Assembly: GCF_019602855.1 (NCBI RefSeq)
Contig: NZ_CP080767.1
Coordinates: 3,100,001-3,164,000 of the forward strand
Length of the DNA: 64,000 nt
Source of the DNA: Cupriavidus pinatubonensis
GTDB lineage: Bacteria; Pseudomonadota; Gammaproteobacteria; Burkholderiales; Burkholderiaceae
Direction: 5' to 3'
The notes under the pieces are model-generated. The model had not been told where the DNA came from, did not search any database, and saw nothing but the letters and a program-made list of their open reading frames with translations. The stretch's first letter is position 1. Each line of letters opens with the position of its first letter. A program made the translations under genes and the position numbers. Positions 15,164 to 24,163 of the stretch are shown in pieces.

Positions 15164-17461
15164 TCAGGCCTCTGCGCGCTGCTCGCTTTCCGGTGCTTCC
15201 GGCGGTTCCGGATCGGCCTCGGAGAAGTCCAGCTTGATCTGGTCCTGCTCGTCGAGATCCACCACGACCTTGCCACCGGACACCAGCTTGCCGAACAGCA
15301 GTTCGTCGGCCAGAGCCTTGCGGATCATGTCCTGAATCAGGCGCTGCATCGGGCGTGCGCCCATCAGCGGGTCGAAGCCCTTGCGTGCCAGGAACTTGCG
15401 CAGCTTTTCGGTGAAGCTCGCTTCCACCTTCTTCTCGTGCAGCTGCTCTTCGAGCTGCATCAGGAACTTGTCGACCACGCGCAGGATGATTTCCTCGTCC
15501 AGCGAACGGAAGCTGATGGTGGCATCCAGCCGGTTGCGGAACTCCGGCGTGAACATGCGCTTGATGTCGGCCATCTCGTCGCCCTGCTGGCGCGACGTCG
15601 TGAAACCGATGGTGGCGCGGTTCATGGTCTCCGCCCCCGCGTTCGTGGTCATGATGATGATCACATTGCGGAAGTCGGCGCGCCGGCCGTTGTTATCGGT
15701 CAGCGATCCATGGTCCATCACCTGCAGCAGGATATTGAAGATATCCGGATGCGCTTTTTCGATTTCATCGAGCAGCAGCACGCAGTGCGGCTTCTTGGTG
15801 ACGGCCTCGGTCAGCAGGCCGCCCTGGTCGAAACCGACGTATCCCGGCGGCGCACCGATCAGGCGGCTCACCGCATGGCGCTCCATGTACTCTGACATGT
15901 CGAAGCGCAGCAGTTCGATGCCCATGATGAACGCGAGCTGCTTGGCGACTTCGGTCTTGCCCACGCCGGTGGGGCCCGAGAACAGGAACGAGCCGATCGG
16001 CTTGTCGGTCTTGCCAAGGCCCGCGCGCGACATCTTGATCGCCGACGCCAGCGCCTCGATGGCCGGATCCTGGCCGAACACCACCGACTTCAGGTCGCGT
16101 TCCAGCGTCTGCAGCTTGCTGCGGTCGTCCTGGTTCACGCTCTGCGGCGGGATGCGGGCGATGCGCGAGACGATGTCCTCGATCTCGCTCTTGCCGATGG
16201 TCTTCTTCTGCTTCGACTTCGGCAGGATGCGTTGCGCTGCGCCGGCTTCGTCGATCACGTCGATCGCCTTGTCAGGCAGGTGACGGTCGGTGATGAAGCG
16301 CGCCGACAGTTCGGCCGCCGCGGTCAGCGCGGAAGACGCGTACTTGACGCCATGGTGTTCCTCGAAGCGCGACTTCAGGCCGCGCAGGATCTGCACGGTC
16401 TGGTCCACCGACGGTTCAACCACGTCGATCTTCTGGAAACGCCGCGACAGCGCTGCGTCCTTTTCGAAGATGCCACGATACTCGGTGAAGGTAGTTGCAC
16501 CGATGCACTTGAGCTGGCCCGACGACAGCGCCGGCTTGAGCAGGTTACTCGCGTCCAGCGTGCCGCCCGATGCGGCGCCCGCGCCGATCAGCGTGTGGAT
16601 CTCGTCGATGAACAGGATCGCGTTCGGATTGTCCTTGAGCGACTTCAGCACACCCTTGAGGCGCTGCTCGAAGTCACCACGGTACTTGGTGCCGGCCAGC
16701 AACGCGCCCATATCGAGTGAGTAGACGGTCGCCTTCTCGAGGATGTCGGGTACCTCGTTCTTGGTGATGCGCCAGGCCAGGCCTTCGGCGATCGCGGTCT
16801 TGCCGACGCCAGCCTCGCCGACCAGCAGAGGGTTGTTCTTGCGCCGGCGGCACAGCACCTGCACCACGCGCTCGACTTCGCTCTCGCGGCCGATCAGCGG
16901 ATCGATCTTGCCGGCCTTGGCCAGCGCGTTCAGGTTCTGCGTGTACTGTTCGAGCGGGCTTTCCTTGCCGTCGCCGCCCTCGCCTTCGCCAGTGCCGTCA
17001 CCGTGCTTGGCCGGTTCGGACTGATCCTTGCGGATGCCGTGGCTGATGAAATTGACGACGTCCAGGCGCGTCACGCCCTGTTGCTGCAGGTAGTAGACGG
17101 CATGGGAATCCTTCTCGCCGAAGATCGCGACCAGCACATTGGCGCCCGTCACTTCCTTCTTGCCGTTGGAAGTCGACTGGACGTGCATGATCGCGCGCTG
17201 GATCACGCGCTGGAAACCGAGCGTGGGCTGGGTATCGACTTCGTCGGTCCCCGGAACCACCGGCGTGTTGTCAGCAATAAAATTCTTCAGGCTCGTGCGC
17301 AAGTCCTCGATATTGGCCGCGCAGGCGCGCAAGACCTCGGCTGCCGTGGGATTGTCGAGCAACGCCAGCAGCAGGTGCTCCACGGTAATGAACTCGTGGC
17401 GTGCCTGCCGGGCCTCAACGAACGCCATGTGCAGGCTCACTTCCAATTCTTGCGCAATCAT
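15164..17461 (-). CDS. clpA: ATP-dependent Clp protease ATP-binding subunit ClpA
   Basis: The AAA+ unfoldase that feeds substrates to ClpP. Of its 765 residues, about 1-150 form the Clp N domain (two repeats, binding ClpS). AAA module 1 has Walker [14 protein letters not shown] and Walker B LFIDEIHT. Module 2 has [12 protein letters not shown] and [12 protein letters not shown]. The C-terminal tail is acidic ([14 protein letters not shown]). The ATG at 17461 overlaps the clpS stop as ATGA, so the adaptor and the unfoldase are coupled. clpP is not in the window. Confidence 0.97.
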
Positions 17462-17784
17462 GCTTCCTCCATCACGCACTGCAAGGGGTGCCCCGCCTGC
17501 CGCGCGTGCGTTGACACCAGCTCGACTTTTGTCGCGGCGATATCTCTGGTGTAGATACCGCAGACGCCCTTACCTTCCCGATGCACCGTGAGCATGATCT
17601 GCGTCGCGGTTTCCCGGTCCCTGCTGAAATACTGTTGCAGGATCATGACTACAAACTCCATCGGAGTGTAGTCGTCATTGAGCAGCACCACCTTGTACAT
17701 AGCGGGAGGTTTGAGCTGCTGCTCTTTCCGCTCCAGAATGGTGCCTGCTTCGCGTTGTGGGACATTCGCCAGCCGTGTAGCCAT
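17458..17784 (-). CDS. clpS: ClpA adaptor protein ClpS
   Basis: ClpS delivers N-degron substrates to ClpAP. The 108-residue protein has a flexible N-terminal extension and the core motifs [16 protein letters not shown] and HREGKGVCG, with the residues that form the N-degron pocket (Asn-Asp-Asp, Met, His). It is translationally coupled to clpA. The start ATG at 17784 lies just 6 bases downstream of a good -10 hexamer, so its mRNA may lack a leader. Confidence 0.96.
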
Positions 17785-17790
17785 GGCTTT

Positions 17791-17818
17791 ATTCTAACCC
17801 TTACTCGCAACTCTGCAA
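17791..17818 (-). promoter_or_regulatory. sigma-70 promoter of clpS-clpA
   Basis: TTGCAG and TAGAAT are separated by 16 bases, and TAGAAT ends 6 bases before the clpS ATG. The expected transcription start coincides with the start codon, which fits a leaderless or near-leaderless message. Confidence 0.6.
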
Positions 17819-18319
17819 TTTGGGGAACAGTTGCAGGATTCAAGAGCCGTGCCACCTGTTTCCATCTGCTTCCCCGACGATCAAGAAGCGCCAAAGGCAC
17901 TGCAAAGCACGTGGCTGGTGCACATGTGCAGGCTACCGCTGGCGCGCTCCGCACTACCGTGCGCACCCCCACACGGTACCATCAGCCGCCGTCCCATTCC
18001 CGCCACACCCTGCCGCGAGTGGGGAATCCGCCAGCTTGACAGTAGATGGGTTTGCCAGAAAAATCGGTCGCACATCCGGTACAGGCCAGCGAGCCAAGCA
18101 AAAAGGCCACGCCGGGTGATCCGTGAGCAGGGAGGCCCACGAATCCAGTGGCGGCATTTCGGGCAGGCAACTGCCAGATCCGTCGCCGCGCGAGACATCA
18201 TGCCGCGTCATTGCCGACCGCATCCGACAGGAAGCGGCCGCCATGGCGCCGCAGCGCTTGTCATCCGGCTGGCCGCAGGCATCCCCGCTTTGAAATCTGC
18301 AATTTCGTTGGGGGAGTAT
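17819..18319. other. gap between the clpS promoter and cspA, no gene seen
   Basis: About 500 bases between the clpS promoter and cspA. A frame continuous with cspA runs upstream, but its predicted residues are Arg/Pro/Ser-rich with no family signature and no start signal, so I treat it as non-coding. I see no tRNA. Part of it may be a long cspA leader, as is common for cold-shock genes, but I cannot place the promoter. Confidence 0.5.
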
Positions 18320-18529
18320 ATGGCAAGCGGTATCGTCAAATGGTTCAATGACGCCAAGGGCTTCGGGTTCATCAAGCCGGACGAAGGCGAAGAAGAACTG
18401 TTTGCGCACTTTTCGGCTATCCAGATGGCGGGCTTCAAGACGCTCAAGGAAGGTCAGCGCGTCTCGTTCGAGGTCGTGCAAGGCCCCAAGGGCAAGCAAG
18501 CCACGAACATCCAGGACGCCTCGGCCTGA
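18320..18529 (+). CDS. cold-shock domain protein (CspA family)
   Basis: A 69-residue single cold-shock domain, an OB-fold RNA/DNA-binding chaperone that melts mRNA structure. RNP1 is KGFGFI and RNP2 is LFAHFS, with the aromatic residues that stack on bases (Trp in VKWFND, Phe). The ATG at 18320 is preceded by GGGGGAG at a good distance. It is monocistronic, with a terminator about 160 bases downstream. Whether it is cold-induced cannot be told from the sequence. Confidence 0.95.
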   Translation: MASGIVKWFNDAKGFGFIKPDEGEEELFAHFSAIQMAGFKTLKEGQRVSFEVVQGPKGKQATNIQDASA

Positions 18530-18688
18530 AGTGCGCCGCGACCGCACCCGGGCCGACAGAGTTCCGGGGTGGTCACCAAGGATGCGGGGGGAACTCCCCC
18601 GGAACGGGATCCGCGCAGGTTGTGCCGCCGCCCTCAGGGCTGCGGAGGTGCCATGGCACGGACTCAGCTGCACGCTACCGCATCCGAC

Positions 18689-18727
18689 AGAAAGCCCGGC
18701 TTCGTGCCGGGCTTTCTGCATTTCTTT
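18689..18727 (+). terminator. intrinsic terminator downstream of cspA
   Basis: AGAAAGCCCGGC pairs with GCCGGGCTTTCT around a 5-base loop, followed by GCATTTCTTTT. It lies about 160 bases after the cspA stop codon and 35 bases before the end of the convergent VOC gene. Confidence 0.75.
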
Positions 18728-18761
18728 TCTGCATCTCGTACCTGTGATAACGGGGCGCAGA

Positions 18762-19223
18762 TCAGGCCCAGCCCTCGATCTTCAGCCCGCTGGCCTGCTC
18801 GGCCTCTTCCCGGCTGACCTTTCGCACGGTCTGGCCGAAAGTCCAGACATGGCCTTCCGGATCGCGGGCGGTATAGGCGCGATCGCCGTAGAACTGATCC
18901 TCCGGCTCGCAGATGATCACTGCGCCGGCCGCACGCGCGCGCTCGCAGTGCGCATCCAGCCCTTCCTGAAGGTGGACATGGATCGACTGCGTGTTCTTGC
19001 CGTTCACGCTGGCGGGGCTCGCCGTGAAATCAGCCCATTCGCTACCCACCATCAGGTAACTGTCCCCGAAACGCATCTCGGCATGCGCAAGCTTGCCCCG
19101 GTCGTCGGTGATGACCATGGTGCGCGTGAAGCCGAACGCCTGCTCCAGCCAGTCCAGCGCGCCCAGCGGTTCCCTGTAGAACACTGCCGCGCCGAGTGCG
19201 GCGCGGCGAAACGGGTCTTCCAT
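18762..19223 (-). CDS. VOC-family (glyoxalase/bleomycin-resistance-like) protein
   Basis: A 153-residue single-domain VOC protein of the PhnB-like type. It has an alternating pattern around FYREPLGALDWLEQAFGF, AEMRFGDSYLMV and the C-terminal YTARDPEGHVWTFGQ, where the His and Glu residues are likely metal or ligand contacts. The substrate is unknown. The ATG at 19223 is chosen because AAGGAG stands 7 bases before it; frame codons further upstream have no such site. It lies between the cspA and icd terminators and is probably transcribed alone. Confidence 0.87.
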   Translation of the reverse strand: MEDPFRRAALGAAVFYREPLGALDWLEQAFGFTRTMVITDDRGKLAHAEMRFGDSYLMVGSEWADFTASPASVNGKNTQSIHVHLQEGLDAHCERARAAGAVIICEPEDQFYGDRAYTARDPEGHVWTFGQTVRKVSREEAEQASGLKIEGWA

Positions 19224-19285
19224 TTGTTGGCTCCTTACACTGTCGGACACCCTGACGTTCTAGGCAGCCGGCATCGCGCAGACAA

Positions 19286-19323
19286 GAAAAAAAACCCCGG
19301 CAGCCTCATCGCTTACCGGGGTT
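19286..19323 (-). terminator. intrinsic terminator of icd
   Basis: On the minus strand AACCCCGG pairs with CCGGGGTT around a 15-base loop, followed by a run of eight T. It starts about 38 bases after the icd stop codon. Confidence 0.8.
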
Positions 19324-19360
19324 CTGACGCGCCGCGCCCGCGCATGGGCGCCGGGCGGGA

Positions 19361-20611
19361 TCACATGTTTTCGATCATCACCTGACCAAAACCCGAGCAC
19401 GACACCTGGGTCGCACCTTCCAGCAGGCGGGCGAAGTCATAAGTGACCTTCTTCGACAGGATCGACTTTTCCATCGAGGCGATGATCAGGTCGGCCGCTT
19501 CGGTCCAGCCCATGTGGCGCAGCATCATTTCTGCCGACAGGATTTCCGAACCCGGGTTCACGTAGTCCTTGCCAGCGTACTTCGGCGCCGTGCCGTGCGT
19601 GGCTTCGAACATGGCCACGGAGTCGGACAGGTTCGCACCGGGGGCAATGCCGATACCACCGACCTGTGCTGCCAGTGCGTCCGAGATATAGTCGCCGTTC
19701 AGGTTCAGCGTCGCGATCACTGAATACTCAGCCGGGCGCAGCAGGATCTGCTGCAGGAAGGCGTCGGCAATGGCGTCCTTGATGACGATGTCGCGGCCCG
19801 TCTTCGGGTTCTTGAACTTGCACCACGGGCCTCCATCGACCAGCTCGGCGCCGAATTCCTTCTGGGCCAGCTCATAGCCCCAGTCACGGAAACCGCCTTC
19901 CGTGAACTTCATGATGTTGCCCTTGTGCACCAGCGTGACCGACGGCTTGTCGTTATCGATGGCGTACTGGATAGCCTTGCGCACCAGGCGCTGGGTGCCC
20001 TGCTTCGACACAGGCTTGACGCCAATGCCCGACGTTTCCGGGAAGCGGATCTTCTTCACACCCATTTCGTTCTGCAGGAAGGCAATCAGCTTCTGGGCCT
20101 GCGGGCTTTCGGCCTCCCATTCGATCCCGGCGTAGATGTCTTCCGAGTTCTCGCGGAAAATGACCATGTCGGTCTTTTCCGGCTCGCGCACCGGCGAAGG
20201 CACGCCCTTGAAGTAGCGCACCGGGCGCAGGCACACGTACAGGTCGAGCTGCTGGCGCAGCGCCACGTTCAGCGAGCGGATGCCGCCGCCGACCGGCGTG
20301 GTCAGCGGGCCCTTGATCGAGACGACGTATTCCTTGAGCACGTCCAGGGTTTCGTCAGGCAGCCACACGTCCGGGCCATAGACCTTGGTGGACTTCTCGC
20401 CGGCGTAGATTTCCATCCACGAGATCTTGCGCTTGCCGCCGTAGGCCTTTTCCACCGCGGCATCCACCACCTTGATCATCACAGGCGTGATGTCGAGGCC
20501 CGTACCATCGCCTTCAATATAAGGAATGATCGGAGTGTCCGGGACATTCAGCGAGAAATCCTGGTTGACCGTGATCTTCTCGCCGGCCGGGACCTTGATG
20601 TGTTGGTACAT
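19361..20611 (-). CDS. icd: NADP-dependent isocitrate dehydrogenase
   Basis: A TCA-cycle enzyme that oxidises isocitrate to 2-oxoglutarate. At 416 residues it matches the E. coli-type homodimer. GGGIRSLNVALRQ contains the serine that AceK phosphorylates in enteric bacteria. FRENSEDIYAGIEW and the cofactor-loop residues in HGTAPKYAGKDYVNPGS (Lys-Tyr) indicate NADP specificity. The ATG at 20611 has GGAG upstream. A perfect 14-bp palindrome lies about 140 bases upstream in the promoter region it shares with the divergent rluE. Confidence 0.97.
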   Translation of the reverse strand: MYQHIKVPAGEKITVNQDFSLNVPDTPIIPYIEGDGTGLDITPVMIKVVDAAVEKAYGGKRKISWMEIYAGEKSTKVYGPDVWLPDETLDVLKEYVVSIKGPLTTPVGGGIRSLNVALRQQLDLYVCLRPVRYFKGVPSPVREPEKTDMVIFRENSEDIYAGIEWEAESPQAQKLIAFLQNEMGVKKIRFPETSGIGVKPVSKQGTQRLVRKAIQYAIDNDKPSVTLVHKGNIMKFTEGGFRDWGYELAQKEFGAELVDGGPWCKFKNPKTGRDIVIKDAIADAFLQQILLRPAEYSVIATLNLNGDYISDALAAQVGGIGIAPGANLSDSVAMFEATHGTAPKYAGKDYVNPGSEILSAEMMLRHMGWTEAADLIIASMEKSILSKKVTYDFARLLEGATQVSCSGFGQVMIENM

Positions 20612-20749
20612 GACGTCTCCAGTACGGAACGGTTAAGACGGCCGCCCGGTACACGACCCGGCAGCGAAATATGGGAGGCGTAGCGAAGGCATTGTAGCCG
20701 GGCACCCCGGTTCATCTGCACTGCGCCGCACAATCCAGCCTTGCTTTCA

Positions 20750-20763
20750 GTCTTATATAAGAC
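20750..20763. promoter_or_regulatory. perfect 14-bp palindrome GTCTTATATAAGAC, probable operator
   Basis: An AT-rich perfect inverted repeat in a GC-rich gap between divergent icd and rluE. The core TCTTATATAAGA recurs upstream of the DUF3579 gene at 25695-25706 and nowhere else that I found in the window. It lies about 140 bases from the icd start and 112 from the rluE start. It looks like the site of a dimeric repressor. The binding protein is unknown. Confidence 0.55.
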
Positions 20764-20874
20764 ACAAGACTGGTTTCATATTATGCAGCAATTTTCCGTG
20801 ATCTGCCATTCCGCCAAGCCGCGCCAGTCAAGGAAAGCAGGCGATTGGCCCCGTCTGCGGCATACTGCTGCCCC

Positions 20875-21534
20875 ATGACGTTGATTGCCCTGAACAAACC
20901 CTTTGGCACGATGAGCCAGTTTTCCGAGCATCCCTCTCGCCCAACGCTGGCCGAGTGGATCGCAACGCCTGGCGTGTACCCGGCAGGCCGGCTTGATGCC
21001 GACAGCGAAGGCCTGCTGCTGCTGACCGATGACGGCGGCCTGCAGGCGCGCATTGCCGATCCGCGGCACAAGCTAGCCAAGACCTACTTCGCGCAGGTCG
21101 AGGGGATTCCCGACGAGGCCGCGCTGGCGCGCCTGCGACAGGGCATCGACCTCGGCGACTTCCACACCTTGCCGGCCAAGGTACGCGCGGTCGAGGAGCC
21201 GTCATGGCTTTGGCCCCGAAACCCACCGGTGCGCTTTCGCGCCGCGATTCCGACCAGTTGGCTGGAGCTCCAGATCCGTGAAGGCAAGAATCGCCAGGTT
21301 CGCCGCATGACGGCGGCCGTCGGCTTCCCGACGCTGCGCCTGCTGCGCGCCACCATCGGGCGGCTGGATCTACGTGAACTGGGCCTGCAGCCCGGACAGT
21401 CGTGCATCGTGGAGCCGGACCGGCTGGGCCTGCCACCGACTCGCACACCGCGCCCGGAGCCGCGAACCCTCGGGTCGGGCAACGCCGGAACGCGCGGCAC
21501 CGGCATCAAGGGTCGAGTGCGTTACAAAAACTAA
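20875..21534 (+). CDS. rluE: 23S rRNA pseudouridine synthase of the RluE/RsuA type
   Basis: A 219-residue pseudouridine synthase. The catalytic Asp is in GRLDADSEGLLLLTDDG, and the family continues with KTYFAQVEG and REGKNRQVRRMTAAVGFPTLRLLR. There is no N-terminal S4 domain, which fits RluE (23S U2457) rather than RsuA or RluB. The last 35 residues form a Pro/Arg/Gly-rich tail beyond the normal fold. The ATG at 20875 gives the conserved start MTLIALNKPFGTMSQFS. Confidence 0.9.
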   Translation: MTLIALNKPFGTMSQFSEHPSRPTLAEWIATPGVYPAGRLDADSEGLLLLTDDGGLQARIADPRHKLAKTYFAQVEGIPDEAALARLRQGIDLGDFHTLPAKVRAVEEPSWLWPRNPPVRFRAAIPTSWLELQIREGKNRQVRRMTAAVGFPTLRLLRATIGRLDLRELGLQPGQSCIVEPDRLGLPPTRTPRPEPRTLGSGNAGTRGTGIKGRVRYKN

Positions 21535-21638
21535 CACCCGGCACGTCAACGCACCGGGCGGTGTCCTCGTTGTTGTCGGTGACGCGCCCAATTGCGCGCC
21601 GACCTTTCCGACTACAGTCACCCTTCGAGGTAATCGCA

Positions 21639-21833
21639 ATGAAAAAACTGATCGCTGCCCTGGTTGTTGGTCTGTTCGCCACCGGCGCTTTCGCCCAGGC
21701 TTCGGCTCCTGCTGCTGCCGACGCTGCTCCGGCCGCCAAGGAAGCCCCGAAGGCCCAGAAGAAGAAGACCTCGCACAAGAAGCACCACGCCAAGAAGTCG
21801 ACGGCTGCTGCTTCGGCGCCGGCTGCGCAGTAA
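21639..21833 (+). CDS. small exported Ala/Lys/His-rich protein of unknown function
   Basis: A 64-residue product with a clean signal peptide (MKKLIAALVVGLFATGAFA, cleavage after AFA). The mature part of about 45 residues is almost only Ala, Lys, Pro, Ser and His, with a basic core KKKTSHKKHHAKKS flanked by Ala-rich linkers. This resembles the acid-shock (Asr-like) and other low-complexity periplasmic proteins, but composition alone does not prove that. CGAGG stands 8 bases before the ATG and a strong terminator follows, so it is a complete single-gene unit. Confidence 0.75.
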   Translation: MKKLIAALVVGLFATGAFAQASAPAAADAAPAAKEAPKAQKKKTSHKKHHAKKSTAAASAPAAQ

Positions 21834-21870
21834 GCATGCGGCTGCGGCGGGCATCCGCCGCACCGTGTGA

Positions 21871-21901
21871 AAGGCAGGTTGCCCGGCAACCTGCCTTTTT
21901 T
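21871..21901 (+). terminator. intrinsic terminator after the small exported protein
   Basis: AAGGCAGGTTGCC pairs with GGCAACCTGCCTT and is followed by TTTTT. It starts 38 bases after the stop codon. Confidence 0.85.
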
Positions 21902-21991
21902 GTATCTGCCGGACCGCCATACCCATGCCGCTCAGTCTTCGCCGGCGTGCGTTATGCTTGCGGCTGCCTTCGAATCTCCCGCCGCATTGCC

Positions 21992-22441
21992 ATGCGAACC
22001 TTGACCAAGACCCCGCTTTCCCGCTGCATGTTGGTGGCCGCTGCCTTCAGCGGTCTGGCCCACGCCCAGAGCGCCCTCCCCGTGGTGCCACTCACAGCCG
22101 GCATGTACGCCATCCAGGCAGAGGTCGCGTCAACCCCCGCGGCACGTGAACAGGGGCTGATGTACCGGAAGTCGATGCCGGCCAATGCCGGCATGCTGTT
22201 CGTGTTCGAGCAGAAGGCCGGACACTGCTTCTGGATGAAGAACACCGACCTGCCGCTATCGATCGCCTTCCTGGCCGATGACGGCAGCATCGTCAATATC
22301 GAGGACATGGCACCGCAGACGCAAGACAACCACTGCCCGAAGGCAGCGATCCGCTACGCGCTCGAAATGAACAAGGGCTGGTTCGCGCAGAAGGGCATCC
22401 GGGCCGGCGCGAAGATAGGCGGACTGCCGCAGCCGCGCTGA
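21992..22441 (+). CDS. DUF192 family exported protein
   Basis: A 149-residue protein. An N-terminal signal peptide (cleavage after about GLAHA, residues 20-24) is followed by the DUF192 domain, with EVASTPAAREQGLMYRKSMP, GMLFVFEQ, CFWMKNTDLPLSIAFL and ALEMNKGWF. The family is widespread and its function unknown; it is often periplasmic. The frame is open far upstream through rluE, but the ATG at 21992 gives the signal peptide. It lies after a terminator, so it should have its own promoter. Confidence 0.88.
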   Translation: MRTLTKTPLSRCMLVAAAFSGLAHAQSALPVVPLTAGMYAIQAEVASTPAAREQGLMYRKSMPANAGMLFVFEQKAGHCFWMKNTDLPLSIAFLADDGSIVNIEDMAPQTQDNHCPKAAIRYALEMNKGWFAQKGIRAGAKIGGLPQPR

Positions 22442-22498
22442 GCGCACGCTGCAGCGAGGCGCCGGCATTGCACCGGCGCCCCTACAGGTACGGGGCAA

Positions 22499-22984
22499 TC
22501 AGTCCCGGAAGTTGTTGAAGTCCAGCGGCGCCTCGGACACGTCCTTGCGCAGCATGGCGATCACGCTCTGCAGATCATCGCGCTTGGTGCCGGACACGCG
22601 CACGGCGTCGCCCTGGATGCTGCCCTGGACTTTGATCTTGCTGTCCTTGATCATGCGCACGATCTTCTTGCCCAGGTCGCCAGTCACGCCCTTCTTGATC
22701 GTGATGACTTGCTTGACCTTGTCGCCGCTGATCTTCTCGACCTTGCCGTAGTCGAGGAACCGCACGTCGACGTTGCGCTTGGCCATCTTGTTGAGCAGCA
22801 CGTCCTTGACCTGCCCCAGCTTGAAATCATCGTCGGCAAAGGCGGTCAGTTCGCCCTCCTTCTGCTCGACCCGTGCGTTCGAACCCTTGAAATCGAACCG
22901 CGTCGAGATCTCCTTGTTGGCCTGCTCCACCGCATTCTTGACCTCGACCATGTTCGCTTCGCACACTACGTCAAACGACGGCAT
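22499..22984 (-). CDS. YajQ family nucleotide-binding protein
   Basis: A 161-residue protein with the YajQ start MPSFDVVCEANMVEVKNAVEQ and the conserved FDFKGS and RFLDYGKVEK. The two-domain fold binds nucleotides. In Xanthomonas a homologue is a cyclic-di-GMP effector, but I would not transfer that role without data. AAGGAG stands 6 bases before the ATG at 22984, which fixes the start. It is divergent from murB. Confidence 0.94.
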   Translation of the reverse strand: MPSFDVVCEANMVEVKNAVEQANKEISTRFDFKGSNARVEQKEGELTAFADDDFKLGQVKDVLLNKMAKRNVDVRFLDYGKVEKISGDKVKQVITIKKGVTGDLGKKIVRMIKDSKIKVQGSIQGDAVRVSGTKRDDLQSVIAMLRKDVSEAPLDFNNFRD

Positions 22985-23049
22985 TGCATTCTCCTTGTCA
23001 CTTGCCTGTCCGGCGCCCGCAACCCGGGCGGTCCGCGCCGGTACTTCCG

Positions 23050-23055
23050 TATAAT
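23050..23055 (+). promoter_or_regulatory. -10 box TATAAT of murB
   Basis: A perfect TATAAT, 66 bases before the murB ATG. The expected -35 position holds only a weak match. Confidence 0.5.
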
Positions 23056-23121
23056 CCAGCCTGCCTCGCGCTCCACGGAGCACCCGGCCGCCCAGCGGCG
23101 GCCGCATCACCTCTAGCTTGC

Positions 23122-24132
23122 ATGGCAGATTTCCACGAATTTTATCCCCTGCGCCGCCACAATACATTCGGATTCGACGTCCGGGCGCGATATGCATCCC
23201 ACATCCGCAGCGAAGCCGACCTTCTCGCCGCGCTGAATGACCCGCGTGCCGTCGGACTGCCGCTGGTGGTGCTCGGCGGCGGCAGTAATGTGGTGCTGAC
23301 CGGCGATCTCGACGCGCTGGTTCTGCTGATGGAGATTCCGGGCTTTCGCGTTGGCACGGCGCCAGATGCCTGGCTGGTCACGGCGGGCGCTGGCGAAAAC
23401 TGGCATGGGCTGGTCTGCCGCACCATCGCGGAGGGCCTCCCTGGCCTCGAAAACCTTGCCCTGATTCCCGGCACCGTCGGGGCGGCGCCTATCCAGAACA
23501 TCGGCGCGTATGGCGTCGAACTGCGCGAGCGTTTTGCGAGCGTGCGGGCGCTCGACCGCCAGACGATGCGTTTCGTGGACCTCGACCTGGAACAGTGCGC
23601 GTTCAGCTACCGCGACAGCCTGTTCAAGCAGGCTGGTCGCGACCGTTACATCATCACGGCAGTGACGCTGCGCCTGTCGCGCGACTGGCAGCCGGTGCTG
23701 GCCTATGGCGAGCTGGCACGCGAAGTGGAAGGCAATGCCGCGCCTGACGCGGTGGCGATCCGCGATGCGGTGATCGCCATCCGCTCGCGCAAGCTGCCCG
23801 ATCCCGCGCAGATCGGCAATGCGGGCAGCTTCTTCAAGAATCCGCTGGTCAGTGCAGAGCAACGCGACGTGCTGCTGGCGAGCCACCCCGATCTGGTCAG
23901 CTATGCCCAGCCCGACGGCTCGTTCAAGCTCGCCGCGGGCTGGCTGATCGACCGCTGCGGATTCAAGGGACTCAACGACGGCCCGGTGGGCGTCTATGGC
24001 AAGCAGGCGCTGGTGCTGGTACACCACGGTGGCGGCACCGGCGCAGCGCTGCTGGCGCTGGCCGGACGTATCGCCGATACGGTGCAGGCCCGCTTCGGCG
24101 TGCGGATCGAACCGGAACCGGTCGTGCTGTAA
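23122..24132 (+). CDS. murB: UDP-N-acetylenolpyruvoylglucosamine reductase
   Basis: MurB is the FAD enzyme that reduces UDP-GlcNAc-enolpyruvate to UDP-MurNAc in peptidoglycan synthesis. At 336 residues it is of the E. coli type I form. LVVLGGGSNVV is the FAD-pyrophosphate loop. SYRDSLFK carries the conserved Arg. GNAGSFFKNPLV contains the catalytic Ser that protonates the product. The C terminus ends in the usual RIEPEPVVL. The ATG at 23122 is the start of the conserved region (MADFHEFYPLRRHNTF). It stands apart from the mur/fts cluster. Confidence 0.96.
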   Translation: MADFHEFYPLRRHNTFGFDVRARYASHIRSEADLLAALNDPRAVGLPLVVLGGGSNVVLTGDLDALVLLMEIPGFRVGTAPDAWLVTAGAGENWHGLVCRTIAEGLPGLENLALIPGTVGAAPIQNIGAYGVELRERFASVRALDRQTMRFVDLDLEQCAFSYRDSLFKQAGRDRYIITAVTLRLSRDWQPVLAYGELAREVEGNAAPDAVAIRDAVIAIRSRKLPDPAQIGNAGSFFKNPLVSAEQRDVLLASHPDLVSYAQPDGSFKLAAGWLIDRCGFKGLNDGPVGVYGKQALVLVHHGGGTGAALLALAGRIADTVQARFGVRIEPEPVVL

Positions 24133-24163
24133 TGGGCTCCGCGGCTGAGATCAGCCGTTCTGG

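Noticed and set aside
17831..18319. In-frame upstream extension of the cold-shock protein by about 163 residues
   Set aside because: The cold-shock domain starts exactly at the ATG with a strong ribosome-binding site. The upstream residues look random.
18218..18690. A 14-base sequence (ACCGCATCCGACAG) before and after cspA as a possible direct repeat or att site
   Set aside because: Exact 14-mers are expected several times by chance in 64 kb, and no integrase or other mobile gene is near.
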